64,000 bases of DNA from Malania oleifera. Taxonomy: Eukaryota > Streptophyta > Magnoliopsida > Santalales > Ximeniaceae. The notes under the pieces were generated by a model, which did no database searches, was not told the DNA's origin, and saw only the letters and a program-made list of their open reading frames with translations. Location: positions 1,592,001 through 1,656,000 of the forward strand of contig NC_080422.1 in the NCBI RefSeq assembly GCF_029873635.1. The letters are read 5' to 3'. Of this stretch, positions 1 through 11,289 are shown in pieces. Made by a program: the position numbers and the translations under genes. Every line of letters begins with the position of its first letter. Position 1 is the stretch's first letter.

Positions 1-299
1 GCAGGAAAGTGTTGTAAGGTGATGGATGGGCGGCTGAGTCAAGAGTTTGTTGTTCTGTCAATCGTCGACCAAACCAGAAGCCCCTCTCCCCATCATGAGC
101 CGCGCGGAAATTAATCTCAGTCTCTCCGATTATGTGTTTATCTCCATCATTATACTGAAGACGCAATTCCTATCCCTCGTAACGGAATTGCCCCAAGCAC
201 CACAACTTAATTTGGACTTTTATTTATTTATTTATTTATTTTAACATATAATTAATTAATTGAATTCGTATCATCATGTCTAGAGATATAATACGAAAA
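1..299. other. Intergenic, nothing recognised
   Basis: No gene or repeat family is recognised. The only open frame (47-244, +) runs into a TTTA-repeat tail and shows no domain. A short TTTA/TTAA-rich tract at about 220-262 is simple sequence. Confidence 0.4.
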
Positions 300-540
300 A
301 GTGTTTTTTATTATTTATTATTGTTACCGCAAAATATATTGACCTTTCTTGAAGTTTGATGTAATGACATTGATGATCTTTCTTGAAGTTTCGCAAAATG
401 ATACTGACCTTTTTTGAATTTAAAAAATTTGAAAGATATTTCCTGAGGGTGTAAGAATTTTAAAGATATCCCTCGAGATTTGCTAAAAAGACATAAATCT
501 CTACTTGTATCTTGTAAAAAGATAAATTTATTAATTTTTT
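300..540. repeat. MITE-like decayed repeat (gaagtttg type)
   Basis: Short AT-rich element with several interspersed copies of a 'cttgaagttt / gacctttctt' motif on one side and the complementary 'cctgagg / cctcgagattt' motif on the other. The same pattern recurs at about 1340-1530, 7085-7215 and 22086-22390. This suggests a dispersed non-autonomous family whose two halves are inverted versions of each other. Ends and target duplication are not clear. Confidence 0.35.
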
Positions 541-545
541 TTTAA

Positions 546-1340
546 AAAAATTATTAAATATTATATGCTTGCACGCACTATTTGCGGGTTTCACATCCTT
601 AAGCTATATTAAAAAAAATATATAAAATTTTCAATTAACGAGGATATCCGTCCATCACTTTTGACTCTATAATCTTGCAATTTAATTGAGTCACTTTTAC
701 TATTCACAACTATTAAAAGGTGCCGAATACGCGACGTGTCACAGAATCCTATAAAAAAGTATAAGCATCTGACATTTAATTTATATGCTCGGACTAATGT
801 GCGTAAACATAAAATATATATTTTTAAAAAAGGCAATAGTAACAATAGTAATAATAATAATAATAAAAATTCAACCGTTATGGATGTCTCCGTGGGAGGA
901 GGGAGAATAGTCCTACGCATAATGATATATAGGTAGGGAGAGAGAGTTAGCACTAAATACTAATTATAATAAATTGCCAAATTGGCAAACGGGTGGTGGG
1001 AATATCGTGTTATTGTGTCGTCCACAATTCTCCGCCTTTTGTTTTTTTCCGCCTCAGACGTGTGGGAGCGGCCACGTGTCCATTACTGACTTGTTGACTT
1101 GTTGGGGCCCAGTCCGTGGGATCCACACTAATTTTTTATTTATTTTACAATTAATTAATTAATTATTTATTTATTTAAGCATTTCCATGTTGGGGGAATT
1201 GGGCTCTGTGTGTGTGTGTGTGTGTTTTTTTTTAAATTTTAGATTGGACTAATTAAATCTCCAATCCACTCATAAAAAATTCAAAACATTTGGTAAAAGT
1301 AGTTTTGTTTTAAAACACAAAAATACGAAACATAAATTGT
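546..1340. other. Intergenic with an ACGT/W-box cluster
   Basis: No coding region is seen. A short block at about 1050-1115 is GC-richer than its surroundings. It carries ACGTGT at 1058-1063, the G-box CACGTG at 1073-1078, and a TTGAC W-box core at 1094-1098. This would suit a stress or ABA-responsive promoter, possibly of a gene left of the window, but no transcript start can be placed. A short TG microsatellite lies at about 1208-1225. Confidence 0.25.
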
Positions 1341-1535
1341 ATGAATCTCCCATTAGATTTGTCAAACAAGACATAAATATTATCTTGTATTTTACAAAAA
1401 GATATGTCTTTCTATCAAATTTCATGAGAAGTTTGTAATATTTTTGAAATATTAGGAGAGGTCAATGAAAAAAGTCTTTATATTTTTGTTAAACGGTCCT
1501 CATAGGAGATAAGTATCTTTTTCCCTAAATATACT
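1340..1535. repeat. MITE-like decayed repeat (gaagtttg type)
   Basis: Second copy of the pattern seen at 300-540: 'ctcccattagatttgtcaaa' on one side and 'aggagaggtcaatg', 'gttaaacggtcctc' on the other, around an AT-rich centre. Heavily decayed and without a clear target duplication. Confidence 0.3.
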
Positions 1536-1599
1536 ATGGTAATGTCATGAGTTGAGAATAACAGCGTTGAAGTATGAACTAGTTAGATTTAGAGTTTTT

Positions 1600-2235
1600 T
1601 TTTTGTAAAAGAGCGCGGCACCTCCATTTATTTATTAAGAAACCATCACTTTTGGCAGACGAATACTGTAGTTACAAATTAAAACCAACCAACCAAATTA
1701 GGACAAATAAAATAAAATATAACTAACAAAAGAGATAAAAACATAAAAACAACCAAAAACAAAGTGAAATATCACAAACGAAACTCTAGAGGTGAACTAA
1801 CATCGAACGGAAACAAGACCTCACCTATCCATTCAAAGGATACCTTTCAGATAACGTGGTAGAATGTGTTGTTCTTTGTAAATTACATTGTTTCCCATTT
1901 CTCCCTTTTTAGCAAGAAAATCAGCCACACTATTGTCTTCCCTATATTGATGCATCACCATGACATTCACTCATTCTAACTCTGCCACAATCTCCTCTCA
2001 AAATTCCCAAAGATACCACAAAATACATCTACCTTTCCGAAACCAATCAATTACAATTCACGAGTCACTTTCAATAATCACATTAATATAATGCAAACAT
2101 TTACACAAACGAATTTCTTCCCTGATTGCTTTTAATTCCGTACTATTATTCGTACCATTGCCAAAATAACTTGAAAAAATTGCTTTTACCATGCCATGGC
2201 AATCCCGAATAATTCCTCCACCTTCTTTAACTTAT
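1600..2235 (-). mobile_element. LINE 3' end (RNase H region plus 3' UTR)
   Basis: On the minus strand this fragment holds the end of the LINE RNase H domain (about 1915-2190), a 3' UTR, the conserved 'ggaggtgccgcgc' end and an A tract (plus-strand T run near 1597-1607). It aligns by eye over about 600 bp with 35370-36020 (-) and 14930-15530 (+). The frame is interrupted, so it is a dead 5'-truncated insertion. The 5' junction near 2235 is abrupt. No target-site duplication was found. Confidence 0.75.
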
Positions 2236-2239
2236 TTAT

Positions 2240-2495
2240 TTAGTTGTTTCCGTTCATCTAGAAAGGCTAACTAAAATCAAATTATTTCAATAGATTAACT
2301 AGTTTTTTGAGCTAATATCCAATTGCAACCTAATCAGCGAAATTAAAAATGATATGTTTCATGATAAAAAGATTTAAGAATGTATATTTAATCTTGAAAA
2401 AATCACAATTTATCAATATCGAATAAGAATTAATCTCTTCATATATGAAATATAAATGAATAATATCCAAGATTATAGTAGTCCCCAGTTTATGT

Positions 2496-2541
<46 letters not shown>

Positions 2542-3710
2542 ATATTTGTATATTTGAAATCATGGTATTCAAAATCCTTTTTAACATTGGACTAATCCCC
2601 ACTTAAATATCAAACTATTATCTCAAATAAAACACCGTAACCTCCAAAACTCTAACCTTAACAATTTAATACGGAGAAATTCATTTTCTACTTTTCTGAT
2701 TTAATTAGCCTTCTGAAAAATTACTATTGAATCTCTCTCACCTGTTTTGTGTTGTAGGAACAGCTTGGTTTGCTATGTTTAAGATTTGAACAGCAACCCC
2801 CACAATTAGTTCATGTGCCCTTTCTACTTTCTACCATCAAGGATCTATTTTATTGATTTTGTTTCCCAACATGCTTGGAAACAAATATTATATATTTATG
2901 CATTCATGAAACCAAAAAAAAAATATATATATATATTTTATATTATTTTTTAAAAAACTAAATTAAACTTTATGGTCAAAGTTGGACCTGTTGGGCTGGG
3001 GCATAGGAATTTTACCCCCCATAAATAAATAAATAAATAAAGCTAGGGCACAGAAAAAGGGTATAGGGATGATGCATTTAGTAAATTATTTACCCAACTT
3101 TAATTGTATGAATACATTTCTTTCTTTTCCCCTTTAGTTTGATCTTTTTGCCTGTTTATAAAGGGCAGCAATGTTAATTAAATTATAGTGTATTAAATGT
3201 GGTATATACTTTTGAAGGACAATATGTTCTCTGTATCGAAGACCATGAATAATTAAAACATTAATAATACATGTTAGAACTGGATTATGCGTAGAGAAGA
3301 CAGTAAAGTACTGTGGTTGGAAAAGAACAATGAATCAAAACCTTAATAATATAGAGAAGCAATAAAGTAATCATTATGAAAGCATATATTTTATTTTGTC
3401 CTTGATATGTTTATATGAGTTGATATGCAATACATATGTTTTGACCCGCAAGATCCCCTAACAGTTCTTTTGATTGATTAATTTAATCTGTCATGTTCTT
3501 AGAAGAAATTGATAACTTTTTCTTATAATTAAATCTTTATTAGGATGCATAGTTACAAAAATTGTTTATAATTATTAAATGGCAATTCATGACATTTGTC
3601 ATATATGTGCAACAATACTTTTATCTATTGGAGTTTTAAGCTTATAGATTGTAGTATAAGGGAGACATAAAAGCTTACCCTACATCAGAAGTTTGAGACA
3701 AGTAGAAAAT
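2240..3710. other. Intergenic, AT-rich
   Basis: No gene is recognised. It contains an (AT)n microsatellite at about 2500-2537 and short (AAAT)n runs near 3023-3042. The rest is low-complexity AT-rich sequence without convincing open frames. Confidence 0.4.
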
Positions 3711-3715
3711 GTTGG

Positions 3716-3852
3716 GCAGATTTTTTGGGAGGGTTTTTTAGTAATCTATCTTTTACTTATCTTGTAACCACGGTATTTTTTCCGTCAAAAGTGATGGTAT
3801 ATTAATAAATAAATGGAGGTGCCGCCCTATTTTAATAAAAAAAAAAAAAAGT
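3716..3852 (+). mobile_element. LINE tail fragment
   Basis: Only the last ~135 bp of the same LINE family: the 'ttttttgggagggtttt' block, the conserved CCACGGTATT...CCGTCAAAAGTG box (about 3768-3795), 'aataaataaatggaggtgcc' and an A tract at 3837-3851. Extreme 5' truncation is normal for plant LINE copies. Confidence 0.7.
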
Positions 3853-4351
3853 AGATTATCATCATTCTTTGAACAAAATACCTAATGCTAATGCATCTAT
3901 TTTTATTTTTTATTTTTTAATTTTACTATTTCATTTGCTATATGTATGGTTGGTGGGTGTGGGTAGAATAACATTTAGTTTAAAATCTTTATCGATTCGA
4001 GAAAAGAAGTGTTCATAAACCTTTATTATGCATGAAATTTTAAAAATTAAGATATTTTTATAGAACATTTTTCATCTTACTAATTAAAATTGAAATGAAG
4101 TAAAATAGTTATTTATTATAGGACATGTAAAAAGAGAATTTGGCTCCACTTTTTGACTCCAAATTTTATTTTACCCATTTAGATTTATGAGGACTTTTTT
4201 CCCTCCCTTATATTACAATACAAACAATCCTTTGGCAACAACCAACCATGAAAATTAGAGTAATATAAAACACATAAAAAATTATTTGACATTTACAAGC
4301 TATTATGAATTATCAAACATCCAAAATATCAAAGTACAAGTTACAAATCGA
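3853..4351. other. Intergenic, AT-rich
   Basis: No gene, RNA or recognisable repeat is seen in this AT-rich stretch. Confidence 0.4.
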
Positions 4352-4354
4352 TTA

Positions 4355-4631
4355 GAGTCCGTTTGGATCAAAGATTTAATTTGGAAAAAGGAGACGAAAG
4401 AAAAATATAGAGAAAACTCATTTTTCCTTGTATTTTTCTTCTCTATTAAATATTATAAAAAATGAATATTTTCTTTAATACAATTGAAAATTAAGAAAAA
4501 TTAAATATTAATGATATGTAAAATCAAAATTTTATTTGTAAACTTAATAATTTTTATTTTTTTTCTTATTTTTCTTAATAATCAAACATATATATATATA
4601 TATTATAATATTTTTTGAGTTCCAAATAGAG
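4355..4631. mobile_element. PIF/Harbinger-like MITE, TSD TTA
   Basis: A 277-bp AT-rich element flanked by TTA on both sides (4352-4354 and 4632-4634). The ends form imperfect terminal inverted repeats: 'gagtccgtttggatc' against the complement of 'gttccaaatagag'. The 3-bp TTA duplication and GTTTGG-type ends fit Tourist-like elements. Related copies: 16147-16453, about 50690-50965, 51165-51203 plus 58207-58342, and 61925-62240. No coding capacity. Confidence 0.6.
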
Positions 4632-5390
4632 TTAACGGAATACGCGGATTTATGATATATTAAAACTCAATCCCATGCCTTGCTAATTTTCTCTCATAGT
4701 AGACATTTTCCTTTAATTTTCTTCAACTATAAACCTACCAAACAAAAAATAAAAGCTTTTAGGGATTCACAGAAAATCTGGATGAGAGGTAAAATTATTT
4801 ATATAATAAATATGGTCAGCAGTCAATATTCGGAGGAATGACATGCCTAATCATTACCTTGAATTTTGTAGATGGGTTTATTATCAATTGGTTTGACTAT
4901 ACACAGCAGAGACAAAGCTGACTACAATATATATATTTATTTTCTTTCCGCGCAATGCATGCAGTGGTTTGGTTGTCACTTTTCTTTCCTGCCCCCATCT
5001 CTATTCCTTCATTCCCTAAAAATCCCACTTGAATTTGTACACATAATTGTCTCTACGCAAATTCTCGTACCATGTTTGTTCACCTAATTCAAATTCAAAT
5101 TCAAGACGTATTCATGCCTACAAACAAAATTCGTCCTTTATGATTTCATTAGTGTTCCTTTGAGATCCTACAAGTATTCTTTTCTGGTTTCTTCCCCATC
5201 TTTTTTTCTCTTTTATAGTATTTTTGGTGCCATTAGAAATTATTGAATTCAAATTTATACAATACGTACAAGACAATATATATCATATCCCATTTCACCT
5301 ACTCCTAAAATTTGATCCCCAAAATTTTTTGTCCCAAACTATAATAGTAGGGGGTCGATCATTCCCTTAAGGATAAGCTTTTGGGGTGTA

Positions 5391-6072
5391 CAAAAATTAC
5401 TAAAAAATAAAAAATCGGACTAAAAACACAAACGGTTTGATTTTTAGGTTTCGGTTTCAAAATATAACCGAACTGAAAATGCAGAAAAACTTGTTCATAT
5501 AAAAATAAATAAACGTACAAATTAGTATGACTAATTAATATATAAATATATGGGGGGATTAGGGATTTAGGGTTTCACTCCACATTTCTCTTCTAAGTTC
5601 TCTTTGCGTCCGTGCGTCGCCACTCGTCTGTTAGTCCGCAACCCCTAGCCTGTTAGGGCTAGCCACGCTGAATCTCTGAGTCTTAGCTCTCTCCTTCAGA
5701 TCAAACTCTCTCACTCTCGAATCTGATCTTAGCTAGCTAGGTCTCTCTTTGACGTCTCTACCTCTTGTCGTCTCTCTCACTTCGAGTTCGAGCTATCACC
5801 GACTCTGCCTCTCTCAGGATCTCAGTCTCTCTCAGACACTTAGCTTTCGATCTGCACCAGCACCACCTCTGCCTGGCACTTGCGGCTTTGCCTCCCTCCT
5901 CTGTTCGGTTAAAAATCAAAAAATCGTAACCGAATTGCCGAATGTTCGGTTTCCCATGGAAGAACACATTTGGTTCGATTTCACTTCAGTTTTGAAATTT
6001 CAAAAACCGAAAGATTCGATTCGAATTTCGATTTTGGCCATAACTGAACCACACCAAACCGAGTACACCCCT
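5391..6072. mobile_element. hAT-like non-autonomous element
   Basis: About 680 bp bounded by 'ggggtgtac' at the left and its complement 'gtacacccc' at the right. Many AACCGAA/TTCGGTT boxes lie just inside both ends, a layout known from plant hAT-derived non-autonomous elements. The centre (5575-5900) is pyrimidine-rich and resembles a captured 5' UTR. The open frame at 5749-6096 has no recognisable domain. I could not find a clean 8-bp target duplication, so the class is provisional. Confidence 0.4.
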
Positions 6073-6107
6073 GGTTACAACTTAATTTTCATTTGAAATA
6101 ATACCTC

Positions 6108-6428
6108 ATGTCTTGTTTGGTTCAAAGGAATAACTATTCATTCAACTAATTAAGATGGAAATAGTTTATATTTTTTAAATCAAGGGAATAATTATTCTTA
6201 ATTATTTCATTCAACATTTAATGAGAAAGGAATAAATAGTTTCATGATAAAATTTGGGAATATTTATTTCTTGTCTATTGTTCATTATGAACTCACAAAG
6301 TATTTCATATTGTTACTTTCTCTATAGTAATAACATAATTTATTATATAATTAATTGTAATTAATCTGCTAAAACCTATATATATATATATATTCTTAAG
6401 AATAAGCATTCCGCAAACCAAATGTAAT
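6108..6428. mobile_element. MITE-like element
   Basis: AT-rich stretch whose ends look like imperfect inverted repeats: 'ttgtttggttcaaaggaata' on the left and the complement of 'aagcattccgcaaaccaaat' on the right. No open frame. The target duplication is unclear. Confidence 0.35.
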
Positions 6429-6429
6429 T

Positions 6430-8440
6430 TTAGTATTTAAGGGGAGAAGGGTAGGAAGGTAGACTCATCATCCCAATAAATTAATCGAGTGTTTAAAGGG
6501 TTTCGCATATGATCATTTCGAAAAAGAAAAGAAAAGAATAGGGACTTGATTTTCATATTTGTGTATCAATTACATATTTGATGGTCTAGAATTTGAACTT
6601 TAAATATAAATTTATATGAATTTTGAGCAAAATACAAATATGTATCCACACAATATTAAAAATAATTAATGCGAAATAATGGTGCTTCTTGATGCAGTGA
6701 TTAAACATTTTGGATGCCATTTAAGAGAGACCCAAATCACTTTCATCTGCCTTTTGAAGTTTAAATGCTAAAATAAAATGAACTTGTTTGAAACATTACT
6801 AATCAATGAATGAAAGTGCAAAACTTGATTAATGAACCCAATGAAGTATTTAGCACACTTAAACTTAATTAATTAATGCGAAGCATATTGCTAGATATGT
6901 ACATGCATGATGAAGATCTACATCTGTATGTCTCATTGGATTGGGATGGACTGCCATGCTTCCTATAATTAATTTTTTCTCCTTGAATTGCGAAGATTCA
7001 GATGACTCAAAAACTCGCCCCACATGGCATTAATTAATCTCTCCGGCCATGTTTGTGAAAAAAAAAAAGAAAGACTTTGTCCAAAGAAAATTAATATAAA
7101 AAAAGTTTTGAGTCTTTTTGACAAATATGAAACGAGATCTTTGAAATTTTTTAAATTTTAAGAAAGGTTTTTAAAATTTTAGAAATAATTATTATCCTTT
7201 TATCAAACGTAAGTCAATAACTTTTATTCTTATATTTATATTATTTTAAATTACAATTTTAGTAAAAAATTGATTGACCCAAAACAAAAAAATATGTAAA
7301 AAATAATTCTAAACAAATCTAAGCATCTGATCTGCCTCTACTTATATTTTGCATAACCAAAATATTTCCCCAGCGGTGGGGACGTGGCAACGTGAGGCGA
7401 AGCAGCAAGGGTTAGCAAATGTAATGTGTGATATTGACACTATAATAAACAGAAAGATCACACGCCCCAGCACCCCAATGATGGCGCAAAAGTGACAGCA
7501 GCAGCAGCAGATGCCACTGCCTCTCTCTCTCTCTGTGCGTCATGTGTGTGTGTGTTTCTTGCGGAACGGGGCCAATGGAAGGTGCACAGTAACTGATTTC
7601 CTCTGCCTCAATTGTCTCTCTGTTGGGCCCCGGTGGTTGCGGGCAGCGCCACAAGTAAAACAAGAGAGAAAGGGATCATATATATATTGACGGTAAAATG
7701 GATAGTCTGGATCCATCACATATAGTAGAGGTTGAAGGGATTCGAGTTTGTATTGATTTATTTATTAAGATGACTAATTTTTAAATTTAAATTTACTTAT
7801 TTAATAAAAGAGTCATAAATGGTATCCAGTAAGCATTCTTTTAAAAATATAATTTATTTATTTTAATTTTTTTAATATTTTATCAAATTAACTTAGTTTT
7901 TTTTTTTTAAAAGGGTTAATTGACGGGTATCTAATCTAAATTTGTCTAACTCATTTATAAAATGATTAGGTTCAAATGGACTCGTCTATAAACGAATTAT
8001 TTTCTTTCAAAACTATACCTAAAATAATTCACGCATCAAATTTTGACCCATTTTATCACCCATCATCAACCCACAAACACATCCATCTCAATTAGCCATT
8101 AGCTAGCACCACACCACGGCATACATTTATATATATATATATATATATGTATATGTATATAGAAGAATTGAATAGAAACGACTCACCACTCCACAGCATA
8201 TATGTATGTATTCAGAAGAATCGAATAGAAGCGCGAATGGGGACATTCCAGCGGGTAGCGGTGGTTTGAGGGGTGCTTTTCTTCAAGATTGTAAGGTCAT
8301 GCGTCGCACTTCCGATGGGGGCCTGCCCTCCGCCCTCCCTCCCCATGGGACCCTCCACCCCTAACGCCTGCCCTTCTCCGGCCCCACCCACCAGATATAT
8401 ACTCTGGGTCCCACCCTCTCCCCCTGTCCCCAGCACGCCT
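6430..8440. other. Intergenic / distal 5' region of the NAC gene
   Basis: No gene is recognised. A decayed MITE-like repeat (gaagtttg type) lies at about 7085-7215. A GC-richer island at about 7370-7670 carries CAG and CT runs but only non-homologous open frames. An (AT)n tract lies at about 8129-8150. Two imperfect copies of 'agaagaattgaatagaaac' sit at about 8161 and 8214. The last kilobase is probably promoter sequence of the downstream NAC gene. Confidence 0.35.
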
Positions 8441-8448
8441 TTTTCTTC

Positions 8449-8474
8449 CTCTCTCTCTCTCTCTCTCTCTCTCT
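8449..8474. repeat. (CT)n microsatellite in the NAC promoter
   Basis: Uninterrupted CT repeat about 160 bp upstream of the candidate TATA box of the NAC gene. CT/GA tracts are common in plant promoters and 5' UTRs. No function can be read from it. Confidence 0.7.
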
Positions 8475-8633
8475 AGGGCTATAGGGGGGGCTTAGGTAGT
8501 TGGCTCTTCTTGGAAACCTCTTGGCCCCATGCACTAAAGTACACTAATGGCCATTATACCAGAAACTTTTCATGTATCCCTTTGCTTTGGACCCCTCCAT
8601 CTTCTCTCGTCTCTCTTCTTCCCCCTCCCCCCG

Positions 8634-8640
8634 TATAAAT
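8634..8640 (+). promoter_or_regulatory. TATA box of the NAC gene
   Basis: TATAAAT in a pyrimidine-rich context, about 250 bp upstream of the NAC start codon. It predicts a transcript start near 8665 and a 5' UTR of roughly 225 nt that is strongly CT-rich. Confidence 0.55.
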
Positions 8641-8843
8641 TCCCCTGTCCGCATTACCTTTTCCGCACTCCCCTCCCCTTCTTGTTCTCAATCTGTTTTC
8701 CCATTTCCATCTCCCTCTTTCGCTTCTTTCATTTCTTACCATCTCTCTCTCTCTCTCAATCCGTCTTCATCCGGGTTTGTTTTAGTTTCTTGACTTAAGA
8801 AGGGCATCGGTTGGGGCTGCCACTGCCGAGCGACCGTGCGTAT

Positions 8844-8867
8844 ATGCACTTTAGGGAACCTCGCTGA
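8844..8867 (+). promoter_or_regulatory. Short upstream ORF in the NAC 5' UTR
   Basis: ATG CAC TTT AGG GAA CCT CGC TGA encodes seven residues and ends 22 nt before the NAC start codon. It is the only ATG between the predicted transcript start and the NAC ATG. Such an upstream frame could lower translation of the main ORF, but this is inferred from position only. Confidence 0.4.
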
Positions 8868-8889
8868 GGATTTGTGTCAGAAGATCGAA

Positions 8890-10341
8890 ATGAATCTGTC
8901 AGTAAATGGTCAGTCTCAGGTCCCTCCCGGCTTCCGATTTCACCCAACGGAGGAAGAGCTTTTGCACTACTACCTCCGCAAGAAGGTGGCGTACGAGAAG
9001 ATAGACCTCGACGTGATCCGTGACGTAGATCTCAACAAGCTTGAACCCTGGGATATTCAAGGTACGTAATATATTTGTATATGTGCGTCCCTTCTGATTA
9101 ACTTTTTATACTTCACAGAATCAAACAACGAAAAGAGTAGTTAATTAATTAATTTAAGTTTGCTTAAACATTAATTAATTTTTGGGTTTTCTCTTTTGGA
9201 TGTTTTCAGAGAAGTGCAAGATAGGATCCGGCCCGCAAAACGATTGGTACTTCTTCAGTCACAAAGACAAGAAGTACCCAACTGGGACTAGAACGAACCG
9301 CGCCACGGCCGCCGGATTCTGGAAAGCCACCGGCCGGGATAAGGTCATCTACAGCAGCCTCAAAAGAATCGGAATGAGGAAGACCCTGGTGTTCTACAAG
9401 GGCCGAGCCCCCCACGGCCAGAAATCCGACTGGATTATGCACGAATATAGGCTCGACGACAACACCGCTCCCAGCGCCGTCCATGGATCCGCGGTGAGTC
9501 CCCATCCTCATTCTTATTCGAATTTTAAATTCAAGCAGACCCCATTAATTTCAGTGAATGAATGCTGGTTGCTAAAAAATTCTGAATTGAATTAATGAAG
9601 CAGGTTCCAAACTCGAGCGGAGACTCGGCGGCGGAAGACGGGTGGGTGGTTTGCCGAGTGTTCAGAAAGAAAAATTATCAGAAGACCCTGGAGTGTCTCA
9701 AAGGCTCATCCACATCCTCGCAGACGGATTACTCAAGGACAACCCAACTGCCCAACTCGAGCAGCAACGACGGCGTTCTCGACCAAATCCTTCACTACAT
9801 GGGAAGAACTTGCAAGCAGGAAAACGAAACAACCATCAACGGTATCGAAAACAACATGAAATTTATGATCAGTACGCCGAACAACTCCGGAAGCATTGAA
9901 AGATTCATGCACCTTCCGAGACTGGAAAGCCCCAACTCTCTTCCTCCACTCCCCAACATCAATGCTAACGCTGCCTCAGCGGCACCCTTCGATGTCGACG
10001 AGGTGTTCGAAGAAAGTACTGAACCAGGCAGCCACAACTCCGCCAGAGGTAACGAGAATGACTGGGCCGCCTTCGACCGCCTCGTCGCTTCCCAACTCAA
10101 CGGCCATGGCGGCCTCGACACACCCAAACAATTAGCCTGCAGCTTCGGAGACCCAAATTTGTCATTTTTTCTGTCGCCCGAGGATCAAGACGAGGTACAG
10201 TATATGATGACAGAGCTGCGTTCGAACAGGGTAGTGCCGCTGGGGCTTCAACAGGGTTATAGCGGCGAGAGCGATATCTGGAGTTTCAACCGGTCGTCGT
10301 CGTCATCGTCATCCGACCCATTGTCCCATTTGTCGGTATAA
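8890..10341 (+). CDS. NST1: NAC transcription factor, NST1/SND1 (secondary-wall) type
   Basis: Three exons (8890-9061, 9210-9493, 9604-10341) with GT-AG introns of 148 and 110 bp give 397 residues, the usual length for this group. The ATG at 8890 is chosen because it starts the family-typical '[17 protein letters not shown]'; the longer reading upstream has no ATG. The NAC domain spans residues ~11-174: [14 protein letters not shown] (A), LEPWDIQ (B), [20 protein letters not shown] (C), [10 protein letters not shown]...[16 protein letters not shown] (D) and [13 protein letters not shown] (E). The intron positions are those of the family. The C-terminal activation region has family blocks ([23 protein letters not shown]) and ends in a serine run plus DPLSHLSV. 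The family (NST1, NST2, SND1/NST3) switches on fibre and endothecium secondary-wall synthesis through MYB46/83 in the nucleus. Assignment among NST1, NST2 and SND1 cannot be made without a tree. Confidence 0.93.
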
Positions 10342-10491
10342 CAGACGTGTACTTGATCATACCCTGTATCCATGTCCATATGTCATCATATTTGTTCCTC
10401 CTAAAAGTCAAAAAAGGATATCTGTTGATGATATATATTCATATATCGAAATCTATATATATATATATATATAAACATTTGTATTTGCATA

Positions 10492-10497
10492 AATAAA
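10492..10497 (+). terminator. Candidate polyadenylation signal of the NAC gene
   Basis: AATAAA about 150 nt after the NAC stop codon, following an (AT)n tract. Plant poly(A) signals are loose, so this is only the best-looking candidate. Confidence 0.35.
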
Positions 10498-10499
10498 GT

Positions 10500-11140
10500 G
10501 GGTGACATTAAATTTCTTGGCCCAGTTTAATTCAACTATTTATTTATTTATTTTTAGTCAAAAGTCTGCATCGCTGCATAGTAATTTTTATGTGAAGAAA
10601 TTTTTTTTACAGAACATAACCATGATGAGAGTTGGATACTCTCGTTTGGTTGGATTCCAATTTCAAAGCAAAATAAAAAATATGAACTTTCTTATATGTT
10701 TGGGTTCAACTTTCAAAACAATGTTAATCAATACTATTCTCTAGTCAAAACTTGTTAATCTTTCATTGAAGTTAGAAAAATTACGGCTTTAAGTTATAAA
10801 TGTGAAGATGTATTTGATAATTTTAAATATATTATCGTATGTTATAGATTTTAGAATATTGATTGTACCTATTTTATTGTAGGTTTCATAGATGAAAATA
10901 TATAAATGACTATATATTTATCAAATAACAAAGACCTAAGCTGAAATAAAAAACTTGTTTAAAAAAATTAAAAATCTATAAAACCATATTTTCAAATTTA
11001 AAATAGAGGCGAAATATGAGTTATTGGTAATTATGAATGGAGGCTTATATGAGGTATCTTTAGTTGGTTTCTGTTTGGTATTGGTATAGGTCTATTTTCT
11101 TCTTTTTATTCGGTTTGATGCGTGAGATATTTTATTAGTT
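10500..11140. other. Intergenic, AT-rich
   Basis: No gene is recognised. A stretch at about 10640-10720 with GTTTGG motifs may be a MITE remnant, but ends cannot be drawn. Confidence 0.35.
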
Positions 11141-11144
11141 ATTA

Positions 11145-11287
11145 TGTAAGCCTGAAGTGTCTTTTTATTTTCACGATATTTTTTCGCCATAAGTGAGTGT
11201 TATTAGTAAACTTGGGACAGGGCTGCTATGTGGGTGGCTTCAGGCTCTTTGAAAAAAAAAAAGAAAAAAAAGAAAAAAAAAAAGAAT
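11145..11287 (+). mobile_element. LINE 3' end, second subfamily
   Basis: The block 'cgatattttttcgccataag' (about 11173-11192), then 'taaacttgggacagggctgc', 'tatgtgggtggc' and an impure A tract (11251-11284), is the layout of plant LINE 3' ends. It shares the CGGTATT..CCGCCATAAGTG box with the other LINE tails here, but the sequence after it differs, so it belongs to another subfamily. No coding part is visible. Confidence 0.5.
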
Positions 11288-11289
11288 TA

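Noticed and set aside
609-953. Minus-strand 114-codon frame
   Set aside because: Low-complexity leucine run from an AAT-rich tract; no domain and no gene context.
5749-6096. 115-codon frame as a gene
   Set aside because: It lies within a hAT-like element, is serine/leucine-rich from CT-rich DNA and has no domain.
8836-8889. A longer N-terminus for the NAC protein beginning 18 codons upstream
   Set aside because: That reading begins with GTG, and the family-typical N-terminus starts at the ATG at 8890.
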